Shown in pieces: positions 1-8,773 of a stretch of DNA of 64,000 bases. Within the stretch, counting starts at the first letter, position 1; the number at the start of each line of letters is the position of its first letter. The notes beneath the pieces are model-generated. The model did no database searches, was not told where the DNA came from, and saw nothing but the letters and a program-made list of their open reading frames with translations. The translations under genes were made by a program, and so were the position numbers. The DNA is from Maribacter forsetii DSM 18668 (lineage in GTDB: Bacteria; Bacteroidota; Bacteroidia; Flavobacteriales; Flavobacteriaceae): positions 434,001 through 498,000 of the forward strand of contig NZ_JQLH01000001.1 of assembly GCF_000744105.1 (NCBI RefSeq). Reading direction: 5' to 3'.

Positions 1-741
1 TGCCAACCAAGATAGTGCAAACCATATTATGAAATTCCCTAATAAAAATAATTCAGGATTTTCACCAATGAACATAGATGCTTCTGGGCTAATGATAGAC
101 GTTCCTTTAAGACCCTTAATAAGTATAAAGTATATAATTGCCGTAATAGCCATACCGCCAAAAATAGCACCTACCCATTTGGGTTTCTCGTTGAATTTAA
201 AGGATATTAATACCCTAGTAAAAAATTGAACGATAGCGCCTATGGTAAACGCGACGACGACAGATAATAAAATCCCTAATATAATCTCGGTTGCTTTATC
301 TGTATTTATGTAGTTTGAAAGATGTGTGAAATTACCGTCTCCTGAATAAATTTTCACTAGTGATATGGCGACCGCTGCACCTAATAATTCAAAAACGATA
401 GAAACCGTTGTAGATGTAGGCATACCTAGGGTATTGAAAAAATCTAACAAGAGAATATCAGTAATCATTACTGCCATGAAGACAATCATTATTTCCGCAA
501 AGACAAACTCTGATGGATTAAAGATTCCTTTTCTTGCTACCTCCATCATTCCACTTGATGATACAGCACCAAAGGCTATACCAACACTGGCAACAAGCAT
601 AATGGTTTTAAAGGAGATTGCTTTTGACCCTATTGCTGAATTCAAAAAATTGACGGCGTCATTACTAACACCAACAATTAAATCTGTTATGGCTAAAACA
701 GCCAATGCAATAATCATGAATAAATATATGTTCTCGCCCAT
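1..741 (-). CDS. Inorganic phosphate transporter, PiT family (C-terminus beyond window)
   Basis: The N-terminal 247 residues of an inner-membrane phosphate permease; the gene runs off the left edge. Translation from the ATG at 741 gives MGENIYLFMIIALAVLAITD, then a PiT-type signature (SNDAVNFLNSAIGSKAIS) and GMMEVARKGIFNP, both typical of the long PiT proteins of Bacteroidota. Several hydrophobic membrane segments are visible. PiT proteins import phosphate (often as a metal-phosphate complex) with a cation. Family members in this phylum often carry an extra cytoplasmic C-terminal region, which cannot be seen here. The plus-strand open frames over this region are shadows. Confidence 0.9.
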   Translation of the reverse strand, partial: MGENIYLFMIIALAVLAITDLIVGVSNDAVNFLNSAIGSKAISFKTIMLVASVGIAFGAVSSSGMMEVARKGIFNPSEFVFAEIMIVFMAVMITDILLLDFFNTLGMPTSTTVSIVFELLGAAVAISLVKIYSGDGNFTHLSNYINTDKATEIILGILLSVVVAFTIGAIVQFFTRVLISFKFNEKPKWVGAIFGGMAITAIIYFILIKGLKGTSIISPEASMFIGENPELFLLGNFIIWFALSWLA

Positions 742-946
742 CAAAAAATTAAATAAGGAACAAAAATGACATTATAAATTATCATTAAGGTTAAAATAAG
801 GTTATGAAGTTAATATCGTAAATTTTCAATGATTCGCTTTACTTGCAACGAAACTAAGTTAAGTTGATGAAAATACCATTTTCTTTTGATATAAAAATCA
901 CTTAGCTAAACGGAATATTGGGTAGACAGAAATTAAAGCTGTTTCA

Positions 947-1348
947 TTATTGTCTCGTTTTGTTAACAGCTAATTTTAGCGAACTTAATGTAGATTCTGA
1001 AGTGGAACTAACATTAGTGGTAGAAGGTAATACCGGACGTTTAGCATTTAATGTTTCTAAAATTTCAGCTTGCTCACCTTCTTTAAGCGTAATTTCTAAA
1101 TGTATTGGTTCATATCCTACGAATTGTACTAACATATTATGCGTTCCAGCTGTTAGGTCGTTAAATTCAAAATTGCCTCTAAAATTCGTTTGTGTAGAAT
1201 GAGCAGCGTTGTCTAACGTTACTGAAGCCATTAGTAATGGCTCATTGAAAAACTCACCGTCTAAAATTTTACCTTTAATAGAGCTAGTCTCTTGTGCAAA
1301 AGACAAAGAACAAATCATTAAAGCGAATAGAATATATAATTTCTTCAT
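947..1348 (-). CDS. Small secreted carboxypeptidase-regulatory-like (CpD-reg) domain protein
   Basis: 133 residues with a clear signal peptide (MKKLYILFALMICSLSFAQ) followed by one beta-sandwich domain of the CarboxypepD_reg-like type (SSIKGKILDGEF...LLMASVTLDN...FRGNFEFNDLTAGTHNMLVQFVGYE). This is the domain usually found at the N-terminus of TonB receptors, but here it stands alone with a Ser/Thr-rich tail of about 40 residues. It is probably periplasmic or outer-membrane associated. No function can be assigned. It has its own intergenic spaces on both sides and does not form an obvious operon. Confidence 0.75.
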   Translation of the reverse strand: MKKLYILFALMICSLSFAQETSSIKGKILDGEFFNEPLLMASVTLDNAAHSTQTNFRGNFEFNDLTAGTHNMLVQFVGYEPIHLEITLKEGEQAEILETLNAKRPVLPSTTNVSSTSESTLSSLKLAVNKTRQ

Positions 1349-1587
1349 TTTAAAAATAACTGGCGCAAAGAAAACAACTAAAGGTTAAGAAAAGGTTATC
1401 TAAGGATTATTAATATATATTTTAAAGGTTAAGATTCTAGTGCATAATATTTTACGGGATTATTGAAATATGTTTAAGTTTTCATTTTAAAGCGCTGCTG
1501 GCTTATTCTCAGATTATTTACTGTAATTGGTGCTTATTAAATCAAAATTGGTAAATGCCGTATCTTGCAGGCTTTAAAATAATAAAC

Positions 1588-2931
1588 ATGAATTGGGAGC
1601 AATTACTTTCTTTAAGAAGACAGGGAGATAAGAATAAAAGGTTACGAAATGAACAAGATGAAACCCGTTTAGGGTTCGATGTTGATTATGACCGGATTAT
1701 ATTTTCTTCCGCATTTAGAAGTCTTCAGGATAAGACCCAAGTAATACCACTTTCAAAAACCGATTTTGTACATACTAGACTGACCCATAGTCTTGAAGTT
1801 TCTGTGGTAGGAAGAAGTTTAGGCAGGTTGGCAGGGAAAAAAATAATTGAAAAACACCCTTATCTAAAAGAAATTCACGGGTATAAATTCAATGATTTTG
1901 GAGGTATTGTAGCCGCGGCAGCTTTAGCACATGATATAGGAAACCCTCCTTTTGGTCATAGTGGTGAAAAAGCAATTGGCGAATATTTTAAAACCGGGAA
2001 CGGATTAAGGTTTAAGGAACTACTTTCCAAAGAGGAATACCAAGATATTATAGATTTTGAGGGGAATGCTAACGGATTTCGATTATTGACCCAGGATAGG
2101 GCAGGAGTTTCTGGCGGTCTGCGTTTAAGCTACGCTACACTAGGTGCTTTTATGAAATACCCTAAGGAGTCATTACCAAAAAAACCAACGAACCATATTT
2201 GCGATAAAAAGTTTGGGTTTTTTCAAAGTGAGAAACACATTTTTGAAGGTGTTGCAGAAGATTTAGGTCTGCAAAGTAGAAGTACCGATGGAACTATTTC
2301 TTACGGTAGGCATCCGCTAACATTTTTAGTTGAGGCAGCAGATGATATCTGTTATACCATTATAGACTTTGAAGATGGTATAAACCTTGGGTTAATATCA
2401 GAAGATTATGCTCTTGAATACTTAATAAAATTGGTTAAAGATACTATAAATACCAATAAGTATAATTCTTTGGAATACATGGAAGATAGGCTTAGTTATT
2501 TACGTGCCCTAGCCATAAACACACTGATCCAAGATGCTGTTTCTATATTTATCGAGAACGAAGAAAGTATTTTGAACGGTACTTTTGAAGTCTCACTATT
2601 GGAGAAAAGCAAATTTAAAGCTCAAATTGAAGATATCATAAGCTTGAGTGTTCAGAAAATATATCAATCTCAAGAAGTAGTTGAAAAAGAGATAGCTGGT
2701 TATACCATTATTTCTGATATTCTAGATGTATATATAGATGCTTTGATTGGTAAGAAAAACAACAATGCCTCTAACTACCATAAACTTATTTTAAGAACCT
2801 TGCCCGGATTTTATCAAGATACGAATGTATCATTGTATCAAATTGTTTTGAATACATGCTGTTATGTTGCAAGCCTATCTGATAGTGCTGCAGTACATAT
2901 GCACAATAAAATTAAAGGTAAAACACTTTAG
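1588..2931 (+). CDS. dgt: Deoxyguanosinetriphosphate triphosphohydrolase (dNTPase)
   Basis: HD-domain dNTP triphosphohydrolase, 447 residues from the ATG at 1588. It hydrolyses dGTP or other dNTPs to nucleoside plus triphosphate in the cytoplasm, controlling the dNTP pool. Visible motifs are VHTRLTHSLEV (H62, H67), the metal-binding HD pair in AAALAHDIGNPPFGHSGE (H115, D116; H124) and the N-terminal RIIFSSAFRSLQDKTQV of Dgt proteins. An 11-residue upstream extension to 1555 is open, but family members begin at MNWEQLLSLRRQGD, so the later start is preferred. Its TAG interlocks with the TAA of the convergent DUF3078 gene. Confidence 0.93.
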   Translation: MNWEQLLSLRRQGDKNKRLRNEQDETRLGFDVDYDRIIFSSAFRSLQDKTQVIPLSKTDFVHTRLTHSLEVSVVGRSLGRLAGKKIIEKHPYLKEIHGYKFNDFGGIVAAAALAHDIGNPPFGHSGEKAIGEYFKTGNGLRFKELLSKEEYQDIIDFEGNANGFRLLTQDRAGVSGGLRLSYATLGAFMKYPKESLPKKPTNHICDKKFGFFQSEKHIFEGVAEDLGLQSRSTDGTISYGRHPLTFLVEAADDICYTIIDFEDGINLGLISEDYALEYLIKLVKDTINTNKYNSLEYMEDRLSYLRALAINTLIQDAVSIFIENEESILNGTFEVSLLEKSKFKAQIEDIISLSVQKIYQSQEVVEKEIAGYTIISDILDVYIDALIGKKNNNASNYHKLILRTLPGFYQDTNVSLYQIVLNTCCYVASLSDSAAVHMHNKIKGKTL

Positions 2932-4055
2932 AAGCCGTATAGAATACCTACTCCTAATACTTGTTTGAACTGAATTTTGGGTACACCGGCATTCACAATA
3001 GTGCCGTTATCGTTTTTGACAACGTCAAATAGAATATCGTCATCGTAGATCATTTGGGTTCCTAAATTGGTGCTTATGAATTTATTCACCTTCATATTAA
3101 GGGTAAGCTCCCAATCAACATCTACATTACCAAAGCTTTTAGTATAATCGGTATATAGGTTCAATCTGCTTTTTAGCTCAACATTGTCTGCAATATTATA
3201 ATTGAGATTATTGGTGATTAGAATACCAAGTTCCAATAAATGATTCTTACCCGGGGTGATTACATTACCATCTGCATCTAAAATGGCTTCTTCTACACCG
3301 AAAGCCCCATTGTCTGCTAAATCTTGATCTAAAACGAAGGTAGATTTTTGGGTTAAAGGGGATAGGTAAAGGTTGAATTTTTCATCTTTTGTGATAAAAG
3401 AGGTACCCGCACCAAATAATAAATAACCGGGCGCCATAAATCTTGAAATGGGCGTGTCTCTGTCGGGGTAGGTGTAACCGTTAGAAAACTGTGTGTTGAA
3501 ATTTAGCTGCACAGAATAAAACCACCTACTGGTATTTTCTTTTTTAAAGCCAAGGTTAGAGGTTAAACGAATGACATCTTCTGTTTTTCTAAGTTTTTGC
3601 CCTTCTTGCGCATTTAATCCGTAGCGTAATTCTAAATTATTTTCCCACTGAAAATTACTGAACTTATATTTTCTGGCAAATTTTAGAAATCCTAATCCGC
3701 TAATGGCATTGTCACCACCGGCATTCCAGTTTACAAATGCTACTTCACTTATATTAATACCAAAGCTATTTTCTGTTTCCCAGAATGAAGGCACTCTAAA
3801 ACGTTTAAAACCTTTTTGTAAGGTCTTGGTTTTATTAAAATCTATATTCGGTATTTGAAGGTTGACATCTTTTTTTGGCGTATAGATTTTATCTACCGTT
3901 CTACGAATTACAATAGTGTCAATAGCTATGCTGTCTACAGTTACACTATCTACAATTATTGGCGCCGGTATGGTGTCTTGACCAAAAAATAATGTGGTTA
4001 CCAAGAGAAGTAACGGAAGTATTAGTTTATGCGATTTTGAAACCATTATTTTCAT
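2928..4055 (-). CDS. DUF3078 outer-membrane-associated protein
   Basis: 375 residues with an N-terminal signal peptide (hydrophobic LILPLLLLVTTLFFGQ). The body matches the DUF3078 family of Bacteroidota (SFWETENSFGINISEVAFVNWNAGG, then alternating aromatic beta-strand-like segments ending in an aromatic residue), consistent with a beta-barrel-like envelope protein of unknown role. It is transcribed with dxs: its ATG overlaps the dxs stop by four bases (ATGA), which implies translational coupling. At the other end its stop codon interlocks with dgt. Function unknown. Confidence 0.85.
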   Translation of the reverse strand: MKIMVSKSHKLILPLLLLVTTLFFGQDTIPAPIIVDSVTVDSIAIDTIVIRRTVDKIYTPKKDVNLQIPNIDFNKTKTLQKGFKRFRVPSFWETENSFGINISEVAFVNWNAGGDNAISGLGFLKFARKYKFSNFQWENNLELRYGLNAQEGQKLRKTEDVIRLTSNLGFKKENTSRWFYSVQLNFNTQFSNGYTYPDRDTPISRFMAPGYLLFGAGTSFITKDEKFNLYLSPLTQKSTFVLDQDLADNGAFGVEEAILDADGNVITPGKNHLLELGILITNNLNYNIADNVELKSRLNLYTDYTKSFGNVDVDWELTLNMKVNKFISTNLGTQMIYDDDILFDVVKNDNGTIVNAGVPKIQFKQVLGVGILYGF

Positions 4056-5818
4056 AGAAATTGTTGTACATATTGTTTTACGGACATCTTATCTATCCCT
4101 GCGTTTATATACAGTTTTTCGGTAGCACCGTGTGTTATAAAGACATCAGGAATACCAAATATCTTAATTATTTTGTGGATTCCAACATTATTTGCAAATT
4201 CTAACACGGCACTACCAAATCCACCAACAGCTGAGCCATCTTCAAGCGTAATAATATGCTCGTATTTCTGTAAGATTTCTTTTAATAAAATGGCATCCAG
4301 CGGTTTAATAAATGGAAAATCATAATGAGCAATTGCTGTATGTTGATCTAATTCTGACTGCAAATTTGATGCCATATTTCCTATTGGGCCTGTACTTAAA
4401 ATGGCAATTTTGGTTCCTTCTTTTAAAACTCTCGCTTTTCCAATAGCTAGTTTTTTCATTGGTGCTTGCCAATCTATTAAATTACCTCTGCCACGTGGAT
4501 ACCTGATGGCTATAGGATGGTCTAAACCTAATTGTGCGGTATACATTATATTGCGTAGCTCAATTTCATTTAGCGGTGAAAATATAATTAGATTTGGTAT
4601 GCATCTTAAATAAGAAATATCAAAAACACCGTGATGCGTTGGTCCGTCTTCACCCACCAATCCTGCACGATCTAAGCAGAAAATTACTGGTAAATTTTGT
4701 ATAGCTACATCATGTATAACCTGATCATAGGCACGTTGTAAAAATGTAGAGTAGATATTACAGAATACGACCAAACCGTCAGTAGCCATACCTGCAGCCA
4801 ACGTTACCGCGTGCTGTTCTGCGATGCCAACGTCAAAAGCCCTATCGGGTATAGCTTCCATCATAAATTTTAAAGAACTGCCTGTTGGCATTGCGGGAGT
4901 TATACCTACTATTTTTTCATTCTTTAGGGCAAGTTCAACTAATGTCTTACCAAATACATCTTGAAACTTGGGTGGTTGGGCAACGTTTGTTTTCTTTTGT
5001 AGTTCACCCGTTTGCTTATTAAATTTACCGGGCGCATGATAGGTAACCTGATTTTCCTCTGCCTTTTGCAACCCTTTTCCTTTCGTGGTGATTACGTGTA
5101 GCAATTTAGGACCTTCAATATGCTTTAAACGTTCTAATTCTTTTGCCAAACCGTACAAGTCATGACCGTCTATAGGACCTGAGTAATTGAAATTAAGGCA
5201 CTCAAAAATATTCTCTTCTTTTGCAGTGCCAATTTTTACGTTGGTCAAGTATTTTTTTAATGCACCAACACTTGGGTCGATTCCCATGGCATTGTCATTG
5301 AGAACCACTAGAATATTCGCATTGGTAACACCGGCATGGTTTAATCCTTCAAAAGCCATACCGCTGGCTATAGAAGCATCTCCAATAACGGCAATATGTT
5401 GTCTTTGAAATTTACCTTGTAATTGGGCAGCTAAAGCCATACCTAACAGAGCAGAAATAGAAGTGGAGCTATGCCCCGTGCCAAAAGCATCATATTCGCT
5501 TTCTTGCATTTTTGGAAAGCCACTTATGCCGCCTAACTGTCTATTGGTATTAAAAATATTTTTTCTACCGGTCAGTATTTTATGACCGTAGGCTTGGTGT
5601 CCAACATCCCAAATTAGCTTGTCTGTAGGTGTGTTAAAAACATAGTGTAGTGCAATGGTCAATTCTACAACACCTAAACTGGCACCTAAATGACCCTCTT
5701 TAACCGAAACAATGTCAATTATAAACTCACGTAGTTCAACAGCCAATTGTTCCAAATCTTTTCCTTTTAAAGATTTAAGGTCGTTGGGTGAATTGATATG
5801 TTCTAGTATCGATTTCAA
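4052..5818 (-). CDS. dxs: 1-deoxy-D-xylulose-5-phosphate synthase
   Basis: Thiamine-diphosphate enzyme (588 residues) that condenses pyruvate and glyceraldehyde-3-phosphate, the first step of the MEP isoprenoid pathway. The sequence has WDVGHQAYGHKILTGR, the ThDP-binding stretch GDASIASGMAFEGLNHAG...NDNAMGI, the catalytic-Glu segment GIAEQHAVTLAAGMA and DRAGLVGEDGPTHHGVFD. The length is normal for this phylum. The start is TTG: no in-frame ATG lies nearby upstream, and homologues begin at the same distance from the conserved LxxLxxxDL region. A TAttTTTG -7 box sits about 20 bases upstream. It precedes and overlaps the DUF3078 gene. Confidence 0.95.
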   Translation of the reverse strand: MKSILEHINSPNDLKSLKGKDLEQLAVELREFIIDIVSVKEGHLGASLGVVELTIALHYVFNTPTDKLIWDVGHQAYGHKILTGRKNIFNTNRQLGGISGFPKMQESEYDAFGTGHSSTSISALLGMALAAQLQGKFQRQHIAVIGDASIASGMAFEGLNHAGVTNANILVVLNDNAMGIDPSVGALKKYLTNVKIGTAKEENIFECLNFNYSGPIDGHDLYGLAKELERLKHIEGPKLLHVITTKGKGLQKAEENQVTYHAPGKFNKQTGELQKKTNVAQPPKFQDVFGKTLVELALKNEKIVGITPAMPTGSSLKFMMEAIPDRAFDVGIAEQHAVTLAAGMATDGLVVFCNIYSTFLQRAYDQVIHDVAIQNLPVIFCLDRAGLVGEDGPTHHGVFDISYLRCIPNLIIFSPLNEIELRNIMYTAQLGLDHPIAIRYPRGRGNLIDWQAPMKKLAIGKARVLKEGTKIAILSTGPIGNMASNLQSELDQHTAIAHYDFPFIKPLDAILLKEILQKYEHIITLEDGSAVGGFGSAVLEFANNVGIHKIIKIFGIPDVFITHGATEKLYINAGIDKMSVKQYVQQFL

Positions 5819-5837
5819 ACTGTGGGTATAATGAAGA

Positions 5838-5845
5838 CAAAAATA
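5838..5845 (-). promoter_or_regulatory. Candidate -7 box for dxs
   Basis: TATTTTTG on the minus strand matches the Bacteroidota -7 consensus TAnnTTTG, about 20 bases before the dxs TTG start. No good -33 TTG is visible at the usual spacing. Confidence 0.5.
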
Positions 5846-5868
5846 CTTTTTTAAAAATGAAACTGTCG

Positions 5869-5876
5869 TATTTTTG
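5869..5876 (+). promoter_or_regulatory. Candidate -7 box for tadA (near-leaderless)
   Basis: TATTTTTG matches TAnnTTTG and ends only five bases before the tadA ATG, so the transcript would start at or next to the start codon. No clear -33 box is seen. Confidence 0.5.
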
Positions 5877-5881
5877 AACCT

Positions 5882-6325
5882 ATGGTTTTACCTTACGATG
5901 ATACTTATTTTATGAAAAAGGCGCTACAAGAGGCAGAGTACGCCCTCGAAGCTGGCGAAGTACCTGTAGGTGCGGTAATCGTAGTACAGGATAGAATCAT
6001 TGCAAGAGCCCATAACCTTACCGAAAAACTGAACGATGTAACCGCACATGCAGAAATGCAGGCAATTACTTCGGCCGCAAATTTTTTAGGTGGAAAATAT
6101 TTAAAGGACTGTACGCTTTACGTAACCTTAGAGCCATGCCAAATGTGTGCAGGAGCGTTATATTGGAGCCAGATCGGTAAAATCGTTTATGGCGCTACAG
6201 ATGAACAGCGTGGGTGCGGAGTTATGGGAACTACATTACATCCTAAAACCAAAATATTAGGTGGTGTTTTAGAAGATGAAGCTGCAAGTTTATTGCTTCA
6301 GTTTTTTGCAAAAAAAAGAAAATAG
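5882..6325 (+). CDS. tadA: tRNA-specific adenosine deaminase
   Basis: 147-residue zinc deaminase that converts A34 to inosine in tRNA-Arg(ACG). The cytidine/deoxycytidylate deaminase fold is marked by HAEM (zinc ligand H56, catalytic E58) and PCQMC (zinc ligands C86 and C89), both intact. The segment VPVGAVIV and the short C-terminal helix ending in KKRK are typical of TadA. The start is the ATG at 5882, placed directly after a -7-like box, which suggests a very short or absent leader. The gene is divergent from dxs with only 63 bases between them. Confidence 0.93.
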   Translation: MVLPYDDTYFMKKALQEAEYALEAGEVPVGAVIVVQDRIIARAHNLTEKLNDVTAHAEMQAITSAANFLGGKYLKDCTLYVTLEPCQMCAGALYWSQIGKIVYGATDEQRGCGVMGTTLHPKTKILGGVLEDEAASLLLQFFAKKRK

Positions 6326-6340
6326 GATTTAGTATAAATG

Positions 6341-6363
6341 AAAAACCACGCAATAGCGCGGTT
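6341..6363 (-). terminator. Intrinsic terminator of the cold-shock gene
   Basis: On the minus strand an 8-bp stem (AACCGCGC/GCGTGGTT, one G-T pair) with a 4-base loop is followed by TTTTT. It lies just downstream of the cold-shock gene; on the plus strand the same stem has an A-C mismatch. Confidence 0.7.
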
Positions 6364-6386
6364 ATCTAGTTTTTCATGAAAGGAAT

Positions 6387-6578
6387 TTATAGTACTTGTA
6401 CTTGTCCGGCAACTGTGCCTTTTCTTCCTTCTTCCTCTTCGTAGCTCACTTTATCACCTTCTCTAATTTCCGTGCCGTGTAAAGCGGTGGCATGAACAAA
6501 AATATCTTTTCCAGTTTCTTCATTGGTTATAAATCCATAACCTTTAGATTCATTGTAAAATTTGACGGTACCAATCAT
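6387..6578 (-). CDS. Cold-shock domain protein (CspA family)
   Basis: 63-residue single OB-fold nucleic-acid chaperone. RNP1 is KGYGFI (residues 12-17) and RNP2 is IFVHA (26-30); the start MIGTVKFYNESKGYGFI is canonical. Such proteins bind single-stranded RNA/DNA and prevent RNA secondary structure in the cytoplasm. The gene has its own terminator downstream and about 70 AT-rich bases upstream. Confidence 0.95.
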   Translation of the reverse strand: MIGTVKFYNESKGYGFITNEETGKDIFVHATALHGTEIREGDKVSYEEEEGRKGTVAGQVQVL

Positions 6579-6648
6579 TGTATTGAAATTTTAATATTAA
6601 CATTCTAATTTAATATTTTTTCCTGTTGATTGGTAGGAAATTGAGGGT

Positions 6649-6915
6649 TTATTTTTCAGGAGTGTCTTGATTATCAGTGTTTCTAGGCTTTTTTCCTTGC
6701 ATTTTTCTCACATTTTCATCTGTAAGCATATAATCGTTGAATTTTTTACCCTTGCTTTCTTTTATCAAAAAAAGTGGCATTGCCAATAAAAACAGTCCTA
6801 AAGTACCTGAACCAATAAATCTATGTGATAATGCTTCTTGGCCAACATCTAGGCTAAATCCATAAATGATTAGTCCTATGGAGATTAAAACTATAATGGT
6901 GATGATGTATTTCAT
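6649..6915 (-). CDS. Small two-helix membrane protein
   Basis: 88 residues with two hydrophobic helices (about residues 3-21 and 36-51) and a charged, probably cytoplasmic C-terminal tail of about 35 residues ending KKPRNTDNQDTPEK. The family is not recognised beyond similarity to short conserved flavobacterial membrane proteins. It lies 38 bases downstream of the CLC channel gene on the same strand and may be co-transcribed with it. No function can be given. Confidence 0.6.
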   Translation of the reverse strand: MKYIITIIVLISIGLIIYGFSLDVGQEALSHRFIGSGTLGLFLLAMPLFLIKESKGKKFNDYMLTDENVRKMQGKKPRNTDNQDTPEK

Positions 6916-6953
6916 GTTGTTTCTTTTTCTAAAAGATTTGAGGAATTTACTTT

Positions 6954-8738
6954 TTATTTGGTAAAACGTATCAATTCTCTTCTGTAAGCGGTCAATAATT
7001 TTGATTTAGATACAAAACCCATGTATTTTCCATTTTTAACAACGGGTAAATTCCACGCGCCACTATCTTGAAATTTTTGCATGACAATCTGCATACTATC
7101 CAACCCGTAATAAATATGATCTGGGGCTTTATGCGTAAAGGTTTCCACCTTTGTGGTGTTGTACAATTTGGTATCGAACATAAATTCTCTAATATCATCT
7201 AAAAGAATAATGCCCAAAAACCGCTGATTTTCATCAACTACGGGAAAAATGTTCCTGGTAGATTTTGCAACGGAATCATGTAACATTTCACCTAAAGTCA
7301 TCTCTGGATGCACAATTTTAAAATTAGTTTCAATTACAGATTCTAGGTCCATTAGCGTAAGAACAGCTTGGTCTTTATCATGGGTCAATAAATCGCCACT
7401 TTCAGCTAGCTCTCTCGTGTAAATAGTGTAATCTACCGTGTTTTTAGTGATAAGGTATGATATAGATGCCGTAATCATCAGAGGAACAAATAAAGCATAA
7501 CCACCAGTGATTTCCGCAATTAAGAAAATAGCGGTTAATGGGGCATGTTGTACTCCAGCAATAAGACCGGCCATACCAATTAACGTAAAGTTACTCTCTG
7601 ATACTGAAAACCCTAGTCCAGAATTATTGATAATCTTGGCAACTACATTACCTAAAGCACTACCCATTACCATGGTTGGGATAAAAATACCACCAGCACC
7701 ACCTGCAGCCAGTGTAGTGGTCATGGCAACAGCCTTAAAAATGGTAATACCTATTAATAGGGCAATTACAATCCAGATGTTGTTTGTGTAGGTATCAAAA
7801 GGAGTTTTGCCTAAAGCAGTAATGTGGTCACCTATAAGCAAGTAGTTTATAAAGGAAAACCCTTCACCATATAAAGGCGGGATCATATATAGCATAATGC
7901 CTATAGCTAAACCACCAACTAAAAGGCGGTATTTCGGACTTTTTAATGGTTTAAAGAGGTTTACGATTCTAAAGTACATTTTGGTAAAATAGATAGATGC
8001 TATCGCAGTGCCAACCCCTAAAAGAATATAGAATAAGGTGTCTTTAATTTCAAAGGGTTCTGTATTGGAAAAATTTAATAAAACCTCATTTCCCATGAAA
8101 AAGTAGGAAGTAAGCACACCGCTTATGGAAGCTAGTAATAAGGGTAACATGGATATCATGGTAAGATCCATACTAAATACTTCTACGGCGAAAATTATGG
8201 CCGCAATGGGCGATTGAAATATGGAGGATATAGCGCCTGCCGAAGCGCAAGCAATTAACAGGGAACGAGTTTTTGAATTGATATGAAACAGGCGTCCTAG
8301 ATTTGAACTTATAGCTGCGCCCGTTGCAACAGCAGGTCCTAACAACCCTACAGATCCACCAAAACCTACAGTTAACGGAGCAATAATAAGTTGGGTGTAT
8401 ACTTGCTTTACATCTATGTGGCCTTTGTTTTTAGATAAAGAAAACAGAATAGAGGATACGGCATGATTAAGTTTCTCTTTATGAATGTATTTTACATAAA
8501 GATATACCAATGTAAGACCGATAATAGGGAGGATGAAATACAGTTGATTGCTAGAGAATATAATTCCTTTTTCAAGCGATGCCTCAATGAAGTAGGTTAT
8601 GTTTTTAAGGGTAACGGATGCCAAGCCGGCTAAAAGCCCTACAACTACACTTAAAATATATATAAAGGTCTTTTGGGAGATGTTCTTATATCTCCACTTA
8701 TAAATACGCTTTAAAAGGTTGTTCGCTTGAATGGGCAT
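6954..8738 (-). CDS. CLC-family chloride channel with C-terminal CBS pair
   Basis: 594-residue inner-membrane anion channel or transporter. A CLC core spans about residues 20-430 (GFGGSVGLLGP, SPIAAIIFAVEVF, GGAGGIFIPTMVMGSALG), followed by two CBS domains (about 455-590) that bind adenine nucleotides in other members. The selectivity motif normally reads GxExP/GREGP, with the external gating glutamate (E148 in E. coli ClC); here it is GLLGP with L133. The position equivalent to the internal proton glutamate (E203) is V187 in FAVEVF, as in channel-type CLCs. Coupled Cl-/H+ exchange is therefore unlikely and a passive anion channel is more plausible (inference). A small membrane protein follows. 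Confidence 0.88.
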   Translation of the reverse strand: MPIQANNLLKRIYKWRYKNISQKTFIYILSVVVGLLAGLASVTLKNITYFIEASLEKGIIFSSNQLYFILPIIGLTLVYLYVKYIHKEKLNHAVSSILFSLSKNKGHIDVKQVYTQLIIAPLTVGFGGSVGLLGPAVATGAAISSNLGRLFHINSKTRSLLIACASAGAISSIFQSPIAAIIFAVEVFSMDLTMISMLPLLLASISGVLTSYFFMGNEVLLNFSNTEPFEIKDTLFYILLGVGTAIASIYFTKMYFRIVNLFKPLKSPKYRLLVGGLAIGIMLYMIPPLYGEGFSFINYLLIGDHITALGKTPFDTYTNNIWIVIALLIGITIFKAVAMTTTLAAGGAGGIFIPTMVMGSALGNVVAKIINNSGLGFSVSESNFTLIGMAGLIAGVQHAPLTAIFLIAEITGGYALFVPLMITASISYLITKNTVDYTIYTRELAESGDLLTHDKDQAVLTLMDLESVIETNFKIVHPEMTLGEMLHDSVAKSTRNIFPVVDENQRFLGIILLDDIREFMFDTKLYNTTKVETFTHKAPDHIYYGLDSMQIVMQKFQDSGAWNLPVVKNGKYMGFVSKSKLLTAYRRELIRFTK

Positions 8739-8773
8739 GTTTTGGCCATAACATTAGTAAGGGTCAAAGGTAT

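Noticed and set aside
918..1202. Plus-strand open frame of 94 codons
   Set aside because: It is a shadow of the minus-strand CpD-reg protein, which has a proper signal peptide.
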